DNA of 64,000 nt. It comes from Blastobasis lacticolella (Eukaryota; Arthropoda; Insecta; Lepidoptera; Blastobasidae). The DNA lies in assembly GCA_905147135.1 (NCBI GenBank), contig LR990041.1, forward strand, positions 14,941,907 to 15,005,906, read 5' to 3'. The position numbers and the translations under genes were made by a program. This document shows positions 20,913-31,239 of this stretch, one piece after another. Position 1 is the stretch's first letter; every line of letters begins with the position of its first letter. Below the pieces are notes generated by a model. That model was given only the letters and a program-made list of their open reading frames with translations. It made no database searches and was not told the DNA's origin.

Positions 20913-23771
20913 TCTATGAGTTACGAACAAAATACAGATCAAGACTTCCCAGCCTACTTTTATCACACGACAATTGATTTCTTTGTATCATTACAATAGC
21001 ATAACAATAGCATAACATTAACTATCCAATGAGACACACTAAAAGAGTCGACAACTATGTCGTGCAGGTATCCAAAGAGTTGGAAACTCCAGTCAGCGCT
21101 ACACTGTACCAAGCGACGGAACGCAGCCAATGGAAGCAGTTAGTTGATAAAGGTAGGAGTTACGACACTCTGAATCAAATGACCGACCAAGAGGAAAGCC
21201 TATGCCGCAACTGTAACTAAGTCTAAACTGACTTTCAACAAGTACGTGCTCCTCTCATCCTACTCATTTACTCATTCTACTCATCAAGGGCATGTGATTT
21301 ACCACACGCTTTGACCAAAGATAATATGATATAAAATCAGTATCTTCAACCAAACTATGTCATACTATCAATTAAGATTTTCTCATGAGGCTTAAAACAA
21401 CTCGCCGAAACACCACCGAAGCCCCCATACGACCACTAGGCACTTAGCTAATAAAACTTACCCGTCTGGTACGTGAGCCATCAGTTAACTTTAAGAAAAT
21501 AAACCATAACACACATATTGATTGATATAACCTTCCTCGACAGTCACCTTGTTCTTACTTTGTATCATCAATTTCGTCCTGTCGAGTTACCACGTCCATC
21601 AATCTAGTTCCCCTAAGCATGTAAAATTAAGACTTTCTTTTATAGCATTTCATTTATAAGATTGAGTAATTTTTATTACCTATTATGAAATTAAGTCACA
21701 CAAAGTAAGTATCTACTACACAGCCTTAGCATGATTAATTAAAACATAATTAATTTTCTCAAGTTCCACTATCATCAAAATATACTCTACACATTGCGAC
21801 CGGTTTGTAATAAATCATGATCAGTATCTTCGTCATCATCAATAATATATTATCATATGTAACAAACTGGCCAAAGCAAGTGTCACAAATTGGCTCCAGA
21901 ACCTCTCCTATGAAACTGTTGAGTGCCCAATTCGTCCTCCAAATTAGTTACCTGCTATCCTCCTACGTTTTACCAAATACATAACACAATGCAATACACA
22001 ATACACATACATTAGTATAAAATAATGCTATAGAATGCTATTAGCTTGTAAGTCAAATGTTCTCTTCAAAAGTACTGTTTGGCAAAATGAACATTATTTC
22101 CGCTAGCTGGTGGTATAGCACAGGCTGCCACCTACTTTACCTACAGCTTGATCAATTGTGTATGACTAAGTACTTGCTCAATAAATATTTTATTATTAGC
22201 ATGAAATTCCATTATGAATACACTACACAAATAATTATCTAAACCTAAGTAGATCTATTTAAAACTTGAAATAGTGAGCCTTGACTTCACCTTTAGTGTA
22301 AAATCACTAAACACCCAAATCATCATCGTCCACCTGCTCCATCTCAAAAACCTAAATATCTTAAGGCTCTTGACAATATGTTGATAGAGATACACAAAAG
22401 CATTAAATAATTATTTCACACTGCACCATAATGCTCCTACATCCAATTCAATGTTTGTATGCCTCCAATAAGGCTAAACATGGTGTGGTGATACAAAACA
22501 ACTTTCTGTTTCCAACAAAGACTATTATGGACCACTTGGGCAGGGAGAATCCGCGCAGCAGCAGGGTCACAATTTAACTGACACAGCTGATAATACCAGC
22601 AACATAATATTAAAGAGTGTAAGTAGGCAAGTACATCTCAAATGGTTCAAATCAGTACTTAAATTCAATATAGGTAGGTATGCACCTGCAATTAAATTCA
22701 ATTTGAAACTTCTTCATCATACATTTTTGTTAATAATTTACTTGCTGCTACAATATCAATTGTTTGTATTAAGCTCTGCACAAATAGCTATGGGTGCCAT
22801 GGTATTGACACTCCTAGAGAGTTTCGTTTGGAATAGAAATAAGCTCCATGGCAATCTAAGAATTAGAATTGCTTATTTATTCTATAGGTTACTTAATGAC
22901 AAGAAAACTTGAAACATGAAGTTAAATGTAATCATGACTAACTATGTAAATCAGTATTACATTATAGTATCTGCATACATACACCACACATTTTCCAAAT
23001 AAAAAATTGAATAAAAACACAAATAACAACCCGTACAATAAAATTTCAAATCAGTCTCTTCAAACCGTTCCAACATGGGAACGATGGGAATTCAACCCAA
23101 ATCCATTGGCATAGCCTCTTAGAAACATAATTATACTATTCGGCTCTGACAGGGCCTATCCCAACAATCAATAGGTAGGTAATTAATTACATCTTAATCT
23201 TCAACTTATTACATAATTCTGCTATTATGAAATTCAATTCAATTTATAAAATTATCTTGGATATTTACTGAAATAATCGAATCAATATAGGTACCATGAC
23301 TGGGTATATTGAATGGTTTGAGAGCACATTCAAAAGGAGCACAATTTATGATGGTAGGCTCTGTACCTGTACAACAGGATTTATAAAAATGGGACCAATT
23401 AAACTGATGATACGGGACAATATAATAAAATAGCATTTGACACCGGACCTGAATACCATAGTTACCACAATTACAAACCTTATACTTTGTTTAGTTGATC
23501 TCTTACACGATGTGATCACAATGAGGGGAACCTCACATTCCTTTCTCTTCTTCTCTTCCTTGTAGGCATGAGCCATTTGACAACAACATGATTTGCTCTC
23601 TGTTTTATTGTAGCGGGACTCGTATACATCGAATAAGAGAGGAATCAGACGTCCAGTGGTAACCAGTTGTCTGTTGGTAAGACTTCCATAGGAACGACCT
23701 CACCTTGGTGTGATTATCATATTCAGATTTCATCTCCTAAAGTGGGCGTCGTGTTGGATCCCACTTCTGAT
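20913..23771. other. Large unassigned AT-rich region
   Basis: About 2.9 kb with only short, domain-free frames (60-76 codons). No tRNA, rRNA or clear repeat seen. Content may be intronic or decayed transposon. Confidence 0.45.
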
Positions 23772-24123
23772 ATCGGCGTCCTAGAGTCTAGATGGCCGAC
23801 ATCATTATAATTGGATCTATCATCACCATTTTAACATCAGGGCCGACTTTTTCAGCGCGGCGCATGAGGGCCCGCGGTCCACCACGACACAAACTCACAA
23901 CGTCGTTAGTTTAAAGGTTATGGTATTGGTATTCGTGACTTATATAGCAATTCCTTGTGGGTGCTTGATTTCTGGTGTTAATCAAAACAAGAACATCACA
24001 GCGTACAATAATGCGTGCGCGCGCTGCCATTGTTAACTAACCACCGACAAAACAAACAAACAAGGACCAGCTAAAGAGTATCTAACCGATAGACATCTTA
24101 TCACGACCAATAACTCGATGCGC
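23772..24123. repeat. Dispersed repeat B, uninterrupted copy
   Basis: A 352-bp copy that shows the pre-insertion state of the LINE target at about 24000. It matches 13786-14015 plus 18256-18379. After gatgcgcc the flanks diverge, which sets the right edge of the shared unit. Confidence 0.82.
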
Positions 24124-24229
24124 CCTCAAGTGTAAAGCACGAACGTGCGGAAGGTACGAATTTACCACACGCAATACTGACAAACACGGGAACATTAACT
24201 AAATGTTTCGGATAAGCTATCTGGGACCG

Positions 24230-24810
24230 GATATCGAGAGACAACATAAACTCTCGGCTATGGGACATCGACAAACAACACAAGAAAAATAGCTGACAGC
24301 CGCTGAGTGGCCGATTTCGACATTACACCGGAACAAAGGTAAGTTTATGGTACCTGCCGTGAGCAGGACACCGACTGAGAGACAACATTAAAAGAATGGC
24401 TGAATGTTACGGGTATGCTACGGGCGAATTGTTGGGACAACATTAAGAAAAACAGCTAAAAGGTACGGGTACTCTACGTTACTTGGAAAGTTACGGGTAT
24501 CTGCTGCGATAAGACAAGAATTCGAGAGACGACATAATAAGGACGGTTGAAGGTCACGAGTCCGCTGTTTATGACAGGGTATCGAAAGAACATTAAGAAG
24601 AATAGCAGAAAGACTAGAGTTGAATAATAGCTAATAATGTAGGCCGGTTGCGGCAGGACTTTGATGGATAACATAAGAAGAATAGCTAAAAATTACGGGT
24701 ACGCTGCCTGCGACAGGACGTCATTAGAAAATATAAGAAGAATAGCTGAAGGTCACGGGTACCCAGATTACGGCGGGACATCAAAAGACAACAAATCACG
24801 AAGATCTAAC
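24230..24810 (+). repeat. Degenerate 60-bp tandem array with coding-like period
   Basis: The core acataagaagaatagct recurs at about 24387, 24442, 24532, 24592, 24673 and 24733, mostly 60 bp or near it. Two consecutive units in one frame (24661-24790) translate to DNIRRIAKNYGYAACDRTSL and ENIRRIAEGHGYPDYGGTSK, so the period is exactly 20 codons there. Earlier units encode similar peptides (RDNIKRMAECYGYATG) but fall out of frame. It may be a decayed repeat-protein gene or a satellite that happens to be divisible by three. The family is not recognised. Confidence 0.6.
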
Positions 24811-25275
24811 CAACAGGGACCAATTACAGCAGTCAATATCCTTCCTTTATATATTACACATCAAGTATAGTATCTATCCTCCCTCATACTGGCTCGATGT
24901 ATGAATTCTTGTCGGCTCTCCAAATCCTATCGCTCCCATCCTGACTGCGAAAGCCCTACATTCCTCTTCGCATCTACGTGCGCACTGGTATTTAGGGCTG
25001 GAGGTAGCACAAATCAGTTAGAGGACGAGGTGAAGTGTCGCTTAAAATTAACAATTCCTACGTCTGATACGGTATCCGGAGCACACCAGCTCTTTGGGTG
25101 AGAACCGTGCCATCTGCTGGGCTTGGTTGCTCAAAATACAAGTACAGACGATGGAACTACCGTAGATGGTGACGTCATACTTGGTTCTCGCTGATATGAC
25201 GTACATACACCCTTGCAGAAGCATTTCTGGCTGGTGTTGTGCCTGGAACGGAACGGAACGGAGTTTTTCTTGACT
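24811..25275. other. Unassigned segment with short open frame
   Basis: An open frame of 66 codons at 24901-25101 (SKSYRSHPDCESPTFLFAS) has no known domain. Nothing else is recognised. Confidence 0.4.
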
Positions 25276-25452
25276 ATGGATGAAGAAGATTTTTGGGTGG
25301 TGACGACTCACTGTCCCCAATGTACCAGTTATGTTCCTCTTCATGCACGAGACCGGCATCAAAGAAAGAAAGCTGAAAAGCTAGCCAACAATGTTGTACC
25401 AGAAGAGGTTTTAGAAATAGTCGTGTTGTTCAAGTCTGGATCAAAACACTAG
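25276..25452 (+). CDS. Small hypothetical zinc-finger-like ORF
   Basis: A 58-codon frame starting MDEEDFWVVTTHCPQC. It has a Cys-X2-Cys pair followed by a His pair (HARDRHQRKK), a C2H2- or BED-like spacing. The start at 25276 fits a small acidic N-terminus. The frame is open further upstream to 25213, but that part (MQKHFWLVLCLERNG) is not convincing. A stop follows KSGSKH at 25450-25452. It could be the last exon of a lost gene or a piece of a transposase DNA-binding domain. It lies about 200 bp from the viral gene remnants but on the other strand. Confidence 0.25.
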   Translation: MDEEDFWVVTTHCPQCTSYVPLHARDRHQRKKAEKLANNVVPEEVLEIVVLFKSGSKH

Positions 25453-25648
25453 CCAGAACATTTTATTAATAGAAAAAATGCTACTTTAAAGGGTGTCTCT
25501 CCTGAAGTTAACGGGGTCTCAAAGAATCAGATCTATTAGTCAGTAAACTGATAGATGTATTGCGTCATGTAAGTTTATTTCAATGAATTAAAATGAACAG
25601 ATACTTTATATTTATACGTCATACGCATTAAAAATATTAGAACAATCA

Positions 25649-26142
25649 TTTAAGAAAAATCTTGTTATTCTCAATGTCACGGACTTGCTTTTCTCAGTTG
25701 GAGGTTCACATTTGGCTCCCGCCTTTTTCAAGATATCCATCATTTTGTAGTCGCTTTTCTCATATGCCAATGAAACACCGATTCTCGTGCCTAGTTTTCA
25801 GCTTCTAGATTGTTATCTGATGTCTGACAGAGCCACTCGGCGAGCTGGTAGTTTTTCTTCCAGACACACAATTGAAGTGGAGTGAAACTACCCCGCCCTT
25901 CTTGACCGTTGATGAAATTTCATCATATTCATAGCATAATATTCTTTACACTACACGATGATGCGAGTACACTGTTTACCATTGTAATTTTTTATGTTCA
26001 AAATCTCTGAACTCACGTTATCCATCGATTCTGTCGCTCTCTGCAGAAGAGCAATTGAGTTTGCTCTTCAAGCTTCATGAAAAAATGTCTCTCTCAAACG
26101 GTTTCTTTTGCTTAACATTTTAAGGAGATCATTAGATTCCAT
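25649..26142 (-). pseudogene. Viral ankyrin (vankyrin) remnant 1, polydnavirus type
   Basis: A broken copy of an I-kappaB-like viral ankyrin gene of the kind carried by parasitoid-wasp polydnaviruses. In that family the proteins hold ankyrin repeats but lack IkappaB's signal-response domains, and they dampen host NF-kappaB signalling. The likely start is the ATG at 26140-26142 and the end is the stop near 25649. Recognisable pieces are NGKQCTRII (about 25980), the ankyrin-like DYKMMDILKKAGAKCEPP (about 25760-25705) and the tail. At least four in-frame stops and frame changes occur, so it cannot make the family protein. It pairs with remnant 2 at 823 bp spacing. Confidence 0.75.
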
Positions 26143-26519
26143 TTTCAATACTTCGTTGGACAATTTCCCGATACCGACTCGGTGTAAGTGTATCACTCGT
26201 TTAACACAATGAGTAGGGTGAGTCTCTTAACGGGAATCAACTGCTTGTTAACAATAGGTCGTTTTGTTTGCGATAAAAGGTCGGATAAAATCCAATACGT
26301 TTTTTCCAACTATTTGTATCGTTCCTTCGTTATTCACATTTTAATTAGATCGACCTTCTGTAGATTGTACCTATTCACTTATTTGGAATTTCTGGAATTG
26401 GCACGTGTAACACATTTAAAGATTCAGTTTTCTCACCCAGAATTAAATGGCACTTAACAGTTTGATTAACTTCTTCCTTGAATAACCCCCTTTTTCACTG
26501 TTTTCTACACGATAAAATA

Positions 26520-26965
26520 TACGTTTGGCCGCAATCTTTTCCAAAATTTCCATTATCTTTTAGTATTTTTTTTACAGGCTATATGATATGCTGTATGGCC
26601 TTCACAATTTTTGGAATTCAAATTAATAAATGAAATTTCGCAAAGCCACTGGGCAAGTTTTAAATTTTTTCTCGAAACACATAAATAAAAAGGGAGTGCA
26701 ACCACTGGACTCTTCTCTGCTGTTTATGTCGGCCCTAAGGTTTACCATGATCTTCATCATATCCATCGCATACTGGTCTTGGTATTTTGCTATTATATGA
26801 GTACACTGTTCTCCATTACAGTTTGTTGTTGTCAAAATCGATGGAATTGGATAATCCACCTGTTTTTCCATTTTCTCAAGAAGAGCTATTGAGTTTTATC
26901 GATAGGCCCCGTGGAAATAGTTGTCTCCTAAATGCATAAATCTGAAGCAGCATATCAGATTCCAT
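26520..26965 (-). pseudogene. Viral ankyrin (vankyrin) remnant 2, polydnavirus type
   Basis: A second copy in the same orientation, with its ATG at 26963-26965. The best preserved part is open for 82 codons (26871-26623) and includes CNGEQCTHIIAKYQDQYAMD and NLRADINSREESSGCTPF, typical of the family's central ankyrin repeats. Frame changes separate this from the start region and from the following repeat (CEGHTAYHIACKK, about 26615-26575). It is less decayed than remnant 1. Its upstream DNA (26990-27130) matches that of remnant 1 (26158-26290), so the duplicated unit included the promoter side. No intact protein is possible. Confidence 0.8.
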
Positions 26966-27309
26966 CTTCAGTTTTTTTTTCTTTACAAGAGCCTGATACC
27001 GAGTCACTGTTTGTTTGTTATAATATTAACCCAGTGATTAGGAGAGAGAGTTAGTTATACGAGTTCCTATCTGAAACTACCGCCTAGTTGCTAACAAAAG
27101 GTTGCTATTTATTTGCGATAAAATGTTTGGTAAACCCAGCAGTATTTTCCTCGATTAATCGTCGATTAGTCGTTATATTGTTAACTACATGTTTATTCAA
27201 TTGACGGTCAACTAAACATACTTATATCCTTATCGGATTTTTCAGGAAAAAAAATTTAGTTTCTTGGATAGCTATTCAAAAATCATCCAACATATTTATG
27301 AACCCGTCA

Positions 27310-27400
27310 CTTGTAACCCCGCTTTTTTCACTGTTTTTTACTTTCGGAAGTTGACACGGCAATCTTTAGGTATTTTTGTAAATTTTTTTGGAAAATATGG
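27310..27400 (-). pseudogene. Scrap of a third vankyrin unit (3' flank)
   Basis: The segment with ttttttcactgttttttac and ggcaatctttaggtattttt resembles 26483-26560, the 3' end and flank of remnant 2. It lies 832 bp away, the same period as the vankyrin tandem. It stops where the phosphatase remnant begins, suggesting that a third unit was replaced or truncated there. Confidence 0.45.
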
Positions 27401-27419
27401 TTTGGTAATTAGTTCTTGT

Positions 27420-28370
27420 TTCCCTTGTTCTCTTTAAGTAACAGATACTCAACCACTTTATAACTGTTCCGGTGTAACGACACTCGAGTATCTCATACTC
27501 CGAACTTTCAACACCGTATTTAAAAGCGACATTGTTCTTTCTTCTTTAAGTTGGTCTACTGCATTATTGATGACGCAGAACGTTGCAGTACGGCCCACTC
27601 CTGCCGAACAATGAACGGCTATGGGTCCTGGCTCTGGTAAATTGTAAAAGGTCTCTCTCTTTTTTAACAGATCTAGTAGCTGATTAACTTTAGACAGGTA
27701 AGAAACAAACTCTTCTTAGTTAGTCAGAGTACCGTATCTTTGGGCCAGTCAGTATAACAGAAATGGGTTATTTCTCGTGACTCTTCAGATGTGATATCAG
27801 TAAGCCGGAGTTGTGTCCTTGTGATACCAAACTCCTCCTCGATTTCAAATGTCTTCACGATATACCTGCCAAAAACGAGTTGATACCCTTCAGAACTGAC
27901 CCAATACTCGTAACAAATGTTATCTTCACCATCTGTTTTAGTCAGCGATACAATGATACGCGTATATCTCTCCCAAATTAGGGTCCAAAAGTCTCCAACA
28001 GTGTGTTCCGTGGGACCCTGACAGCAAATATATTTACTCCTGTCTTTAAAACCATCTACGAAATTCGCGTGGATGTATGTCGAATCGCTGTCTTTGTTTG
28101 TTACTACGATAGTCCTAGGTTCACTATTTGAATGATCGTGAACTAGAGTCCCTCGAGAGGTCAAAATGACCCTAGAATGGTCCCAACACGGGATGTCGTC
28201 GTACGGTTCTTGTATGATTTTTTTTTCATTGTAAAGTTATTAATGGTACCTTGTATCGGAAGGTTCTTAATTTCTTTGAATTCCTGGTTGACGAGGTTCT
28301 CGAAGTTCGGCTTCTTGATTTTTATCAAAAAGTCACTAATGGTGAGTGCCTCGAAACCGTGGTTCACCAT
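27420..28370 (-). pseudogene. Protein tyrosine phosphatase remnant, polydnavirus type
   Basis: A broken classical PTP gene. The start MVNHGFEALTISDFL is at 28370. NLVNQEFKEI (about 28295) is the family's N-terminal helix, and the second frame (28164-27724) carries YIHANFVDG, YICCQGPTEHTVGDFW and ITHFCYTDWPKD. The catalytic signature HCSAGVGRT is readable at 27613-27587 in yet another frame context. Breaks: a frameshift at about 28160-28210, and a stop at 27721-27723 before the signature. The general-acid loop reads WPKD where cellular PTPs have WPD. PTP families are hallmark genes of bracoviruses and also occur in banchine ichnoviruses. The style, the short single-exon layout and the neighbouring vankyrins favour a wasp-virus origin over a host PTP. 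Confidence 0.85.
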
Positions 28371-29404
28371 GGTTGCTAATTGATTCACTGATAAAAGATA
28401 ACAAGCGACCTGGGGGGCGATTCTCGCGCATTGCGACATATCTCGAATGCGACATAATCTTTATCTACAAATCTCTATTAAAAATGTCACTGAAATCTCT
28501 ACTGCAGCCAAAAAACTTATTCTCAACGATCTTCGACATTGAAAGTCGCATGACTTATCAATCTCACCGATTGATACGTTCCATTTTTTCGACTACGTTC
28601 AAAAGTATCGTTTATACTTCTGCACGAAAAAAAGTATGAGACATAGGGAATTAAAGGAATTAAGTTATTTATTTCAAGGCTTACGGCTGTTAGTGACTGC
28701 TTGTTTGTTTTCCCAAAATAACTTTAAAAATAAAATTCAAACATTGTGAATTTTAGTAGTATGAAGCGACAATAGATAAGTAGGCGTATAACGTGCAATA
28801 GTAGTAGTAGGGAGGTGCATGCAACATTTATATGCTGCTAAAAAGAATCATTATTATATAGTAAGTAGGTAAATAGGTATAGGTGTATACTGTTCCTTTT
28901 ATTGTTAGATGATTTATTTCGAAATTAGGAGTTGCTTTTTATTATCTTTAAATTTTATTTCTTGCTGAGATTGCGCACAAATATATTTTTGAAATGTGTT
29001 TACTTCTAATTTTATGTTTATGCGTCGTAGTTTTTAAGTATTTAGTTTAAAAGTTTTTGTAATATTTCTCTGTGTGTGGAAAATAAATGATTATTAAAAA
29101 TACATTTAAAATAATAATAAAAATAAATTAAAAAGGATTTGTTTTATTATTATATTTATGATTATTGATATTGATATAATAAAATTATAATTTATAATGA
29201 TTATTTACATTAAATGAGCATATTTCTATGTGTGTGGAAAATAAATGTTAACTTTACGCTACTTCCACCATATATTTTATAAAAATGAAGGTAAATAGGA
29301 GAAAACTATCCAATGCACTGTTTTAGTCATATTCCTATCTAAAATAAACTCCTATGTTGCGCGCGCACCGCGGTGTAGTATTAACGTGCTGTCGGTCGAT
29401 TGTC
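28371..29404. other. AT-rich flank of the viral remnants
   Basis: No gene recognised. tgtgtgtggaaaataaatg occurs twice, at about 29072 and 29231, about 160 bp apart, suggesting a short degenerate duplication. The right boundary of the viral DNA lies somewhere here or nearer and cannot be fixed by eye. Confidence 0.45.
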
Positions 29405-29655
29405 GGAATTTACAATTTATAATTTGTGATTGGTCCACTGACCCTAACTTCAATTCTGCTTACTGTGGTGTTTAAGTGAATAAACTCCTCCCAGTGGGCG
29501 TGTTCGCAATAAGGGCAGAAACATTTTGTAGTTCGCGGTCTATAATGGAACCCTGGTTGGTGCACCGGTGAGGATTTGAACTCGGGACCTCTGAGCGCAA
29601 TTTTCGCGCACTCTGCCACTAGGCCACTGTCAACGGTGCGTAACGCTTCAAATTG
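29405..29655 (-). mobile_element. tRNA-derived SINE
   Basis: On the minus strand, tggcctagtggcagagtgcg resembles an A box and gagttcaaatcctcac a B box at the expected spacing, followed by gtgcacc and a non-tRNA body (ggttccattatagaccgcg). The acceptor arms do not pair, so this is a SINE head and not a working tRNA gene. Confidence 0.65.
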
Positions 29656-29714
29656 CACTCCGCTATCCGATAACGCAATGCGGCGGCGGCGCTTTGTTTG
29701 CTGCGCGCGTCAGG

Positions 29715-29750
29715 TCAGCGTAGCAGTGGTTACAACCACTGCTACGCTGA
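29715..29750. repeat. Perfect 17-bp hairpin
   Basis: tcagcgtagcagtggtt (29715-29731), the two bases ac, then aaccactgctacgctga (29734-29750), an exact complement. The near-loopless palindrome sits in a GC-rich patch (29680-29800) within AT-rich DNA. Confidence 0.9.
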
Positions 29751-30984
29751 ACTCTCTACGAGTTTTGCTACGGTGCGCGCTGTCTTTGTTATCGAGTGTG
29801 TTAGAAAAATAGATAGAGTGTACCGATCTAATGTGTGAATTTAAGTATTTAGGGGATATGATTTAGGTTGGCCTAGTAACTAAGGTTAGAAAGTTGAATG
29901 AAATGAAAAATAGGGCACATTAGTTAAATATAAATTTCTATTTATTCAGGAGAGGATATTCACATTCAAACACTGAGATTAGATTAAATGAGATAAGTTA
30001 TTTATATAGGATAGCAGTCATAGCTAACAAATGAACGTGGGAAATATGCTAATGTATTCTAAACATAATAAAACATAGCAAAATGATGTATAGCGGCTAA
30101 ATCGCCTGAGGATTACACAAATAAATCATTTAGAAATCAGCAATAGGCACCAAAGTAATACAATACAAGATTATACTTAACTGTGTGGCTGGTCTGGAGC
30201 TAAAGTCCTTTCGTCTGATTCAACTAGGTTTATATACCCAACGTTTAGCCGGAAATCGGAAGCCGGTACATATTTCAACCAATCATAAGACGTTATTACA
30301 CTGCCAGTTAAATATGAAGTTATTGTGCCAAAATACTTAACCAAAGACATCGAAATAGTTCTTAAAACCATTATTAATCATTATAGGATTTATTACACAT
30401 TTACAAATATATCTTTCAGTTAATTAGTACTTAATCTGTTAAAGAGATTCGTTCTGAAATAAAGAACGAACATTTCGTTCGAAAACATTGAAAACTGCAC
30501 AGAATATTAATTACTATACGTAAATACTTTAAAGGGAAATATTTACAAACTATATTCTATTAAATAAACCATCAAATTAACATAAAATAATTATAATATC
30601 TAACAAGTGCATCGCTTTGCTATTCTTTCGTTGCTAAATATATATCTATAAATGAACGCTATGAAGTGTTTGGCGTGTCTTGTAGCTATTGATTCTGACC
30701 GTTTGTCTACCATCGTCCCACGTTGAGGCTACCAGTCCAGCGTTGTATTGCAATGTTGTTCTCGTAGGTGAAGCGAATCGTTGTTCACCATTGTGATGCA
30801 ATATCACAAGTGATGTGATGCAATAATAGAAGAAAATAATTGTAATAGTAAAAAAAAAAAATACACATTGTTTTTAGTTGTTTGATTTAATTTATCTGCT
30901 AAAACATTTAATTTAAAGGCATTGAATAAACTTTAACTGGGTAATTTAGTAACTACGCAAATTATTTAAAGTTAAACAATACTC
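29751..30984 (-). other. Non-coding; possible solo-LTR-like segment
   Basis: On the minus strand, about 30430-29870 contains a TATA-like gtatataaacc (30240-30225) and downstream aataaa signals, a layout that could be a solo LTR or a decayed promoter. Clear TG/CA ends and a TSD were not found. The rest is AT-rich and unassigned. Confidence 0.3.
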
Positions 30985-31175
30985 TTTTATTGTGTTTCTG
31001 CCGGTGGAGACCTTTCTCCAGTGCTCCATGGGGTGTGAATTTGGGGAACCGTGGCTTTGGCAGTGGAGGGACATTTGTCTTTTTGCTGCCAGAGTACCGA
31101 GTTATAGAGGTGTGCATCGCATTGGCGCATTGGCGATCATTTGCCTACCGTATGACATTAATAAAAAAATTTACT
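30985..31175 (+). mobile_element. SINE family C, copy 1 (internally deleted)
   Basis: Reads gtttctgccggtggagacc, ccatggggtgtgaatttggg, then tttgcctaccgtatgacatt and an A-rich end. It is the complement-strand equivalent of 56019-56260, the full SINE in the RTE element. About 60 bp before the tail are missing. Confidence 0.75.
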
Positions 31176-31239
31176 AACACAATTATTTTTTTCTTTTTCT
31201 TCTTTTGGTGATTCTCCACTACTGGAGGTTGACCGTCAG

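Noticed and set aside
22057..22912. Short plus-strand ORFs with hydrophobic stretches
   Set aside because: AT-rich composition explains the Leu/Ile/Phe runs. No start context, signal peptide pattern or homologue recognised.
26188..26457. Plus-strand 89-codon frame between vankyrin remnants
   Set aside because: It covers the duplicated upstream region of the viral genes and has no domain.
26623..26871. Intact small ankyrin gene
   Set aside because: Flanking frames contain the rest of the vankyrin repeats, so this is one open piece of a broken gene.
25000..29400. Bracovirus circle excision or integration motifs
   Set aside because: No convincing motif pair was found by eye. I do not claim defined viral ends.
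29560..29645. tRNA gene on the minus strand
   Set aside because: A- and B-box-like motifs are present but acceptor and anticodon stems do not pair properly, and the sequence continues into a SINE body.
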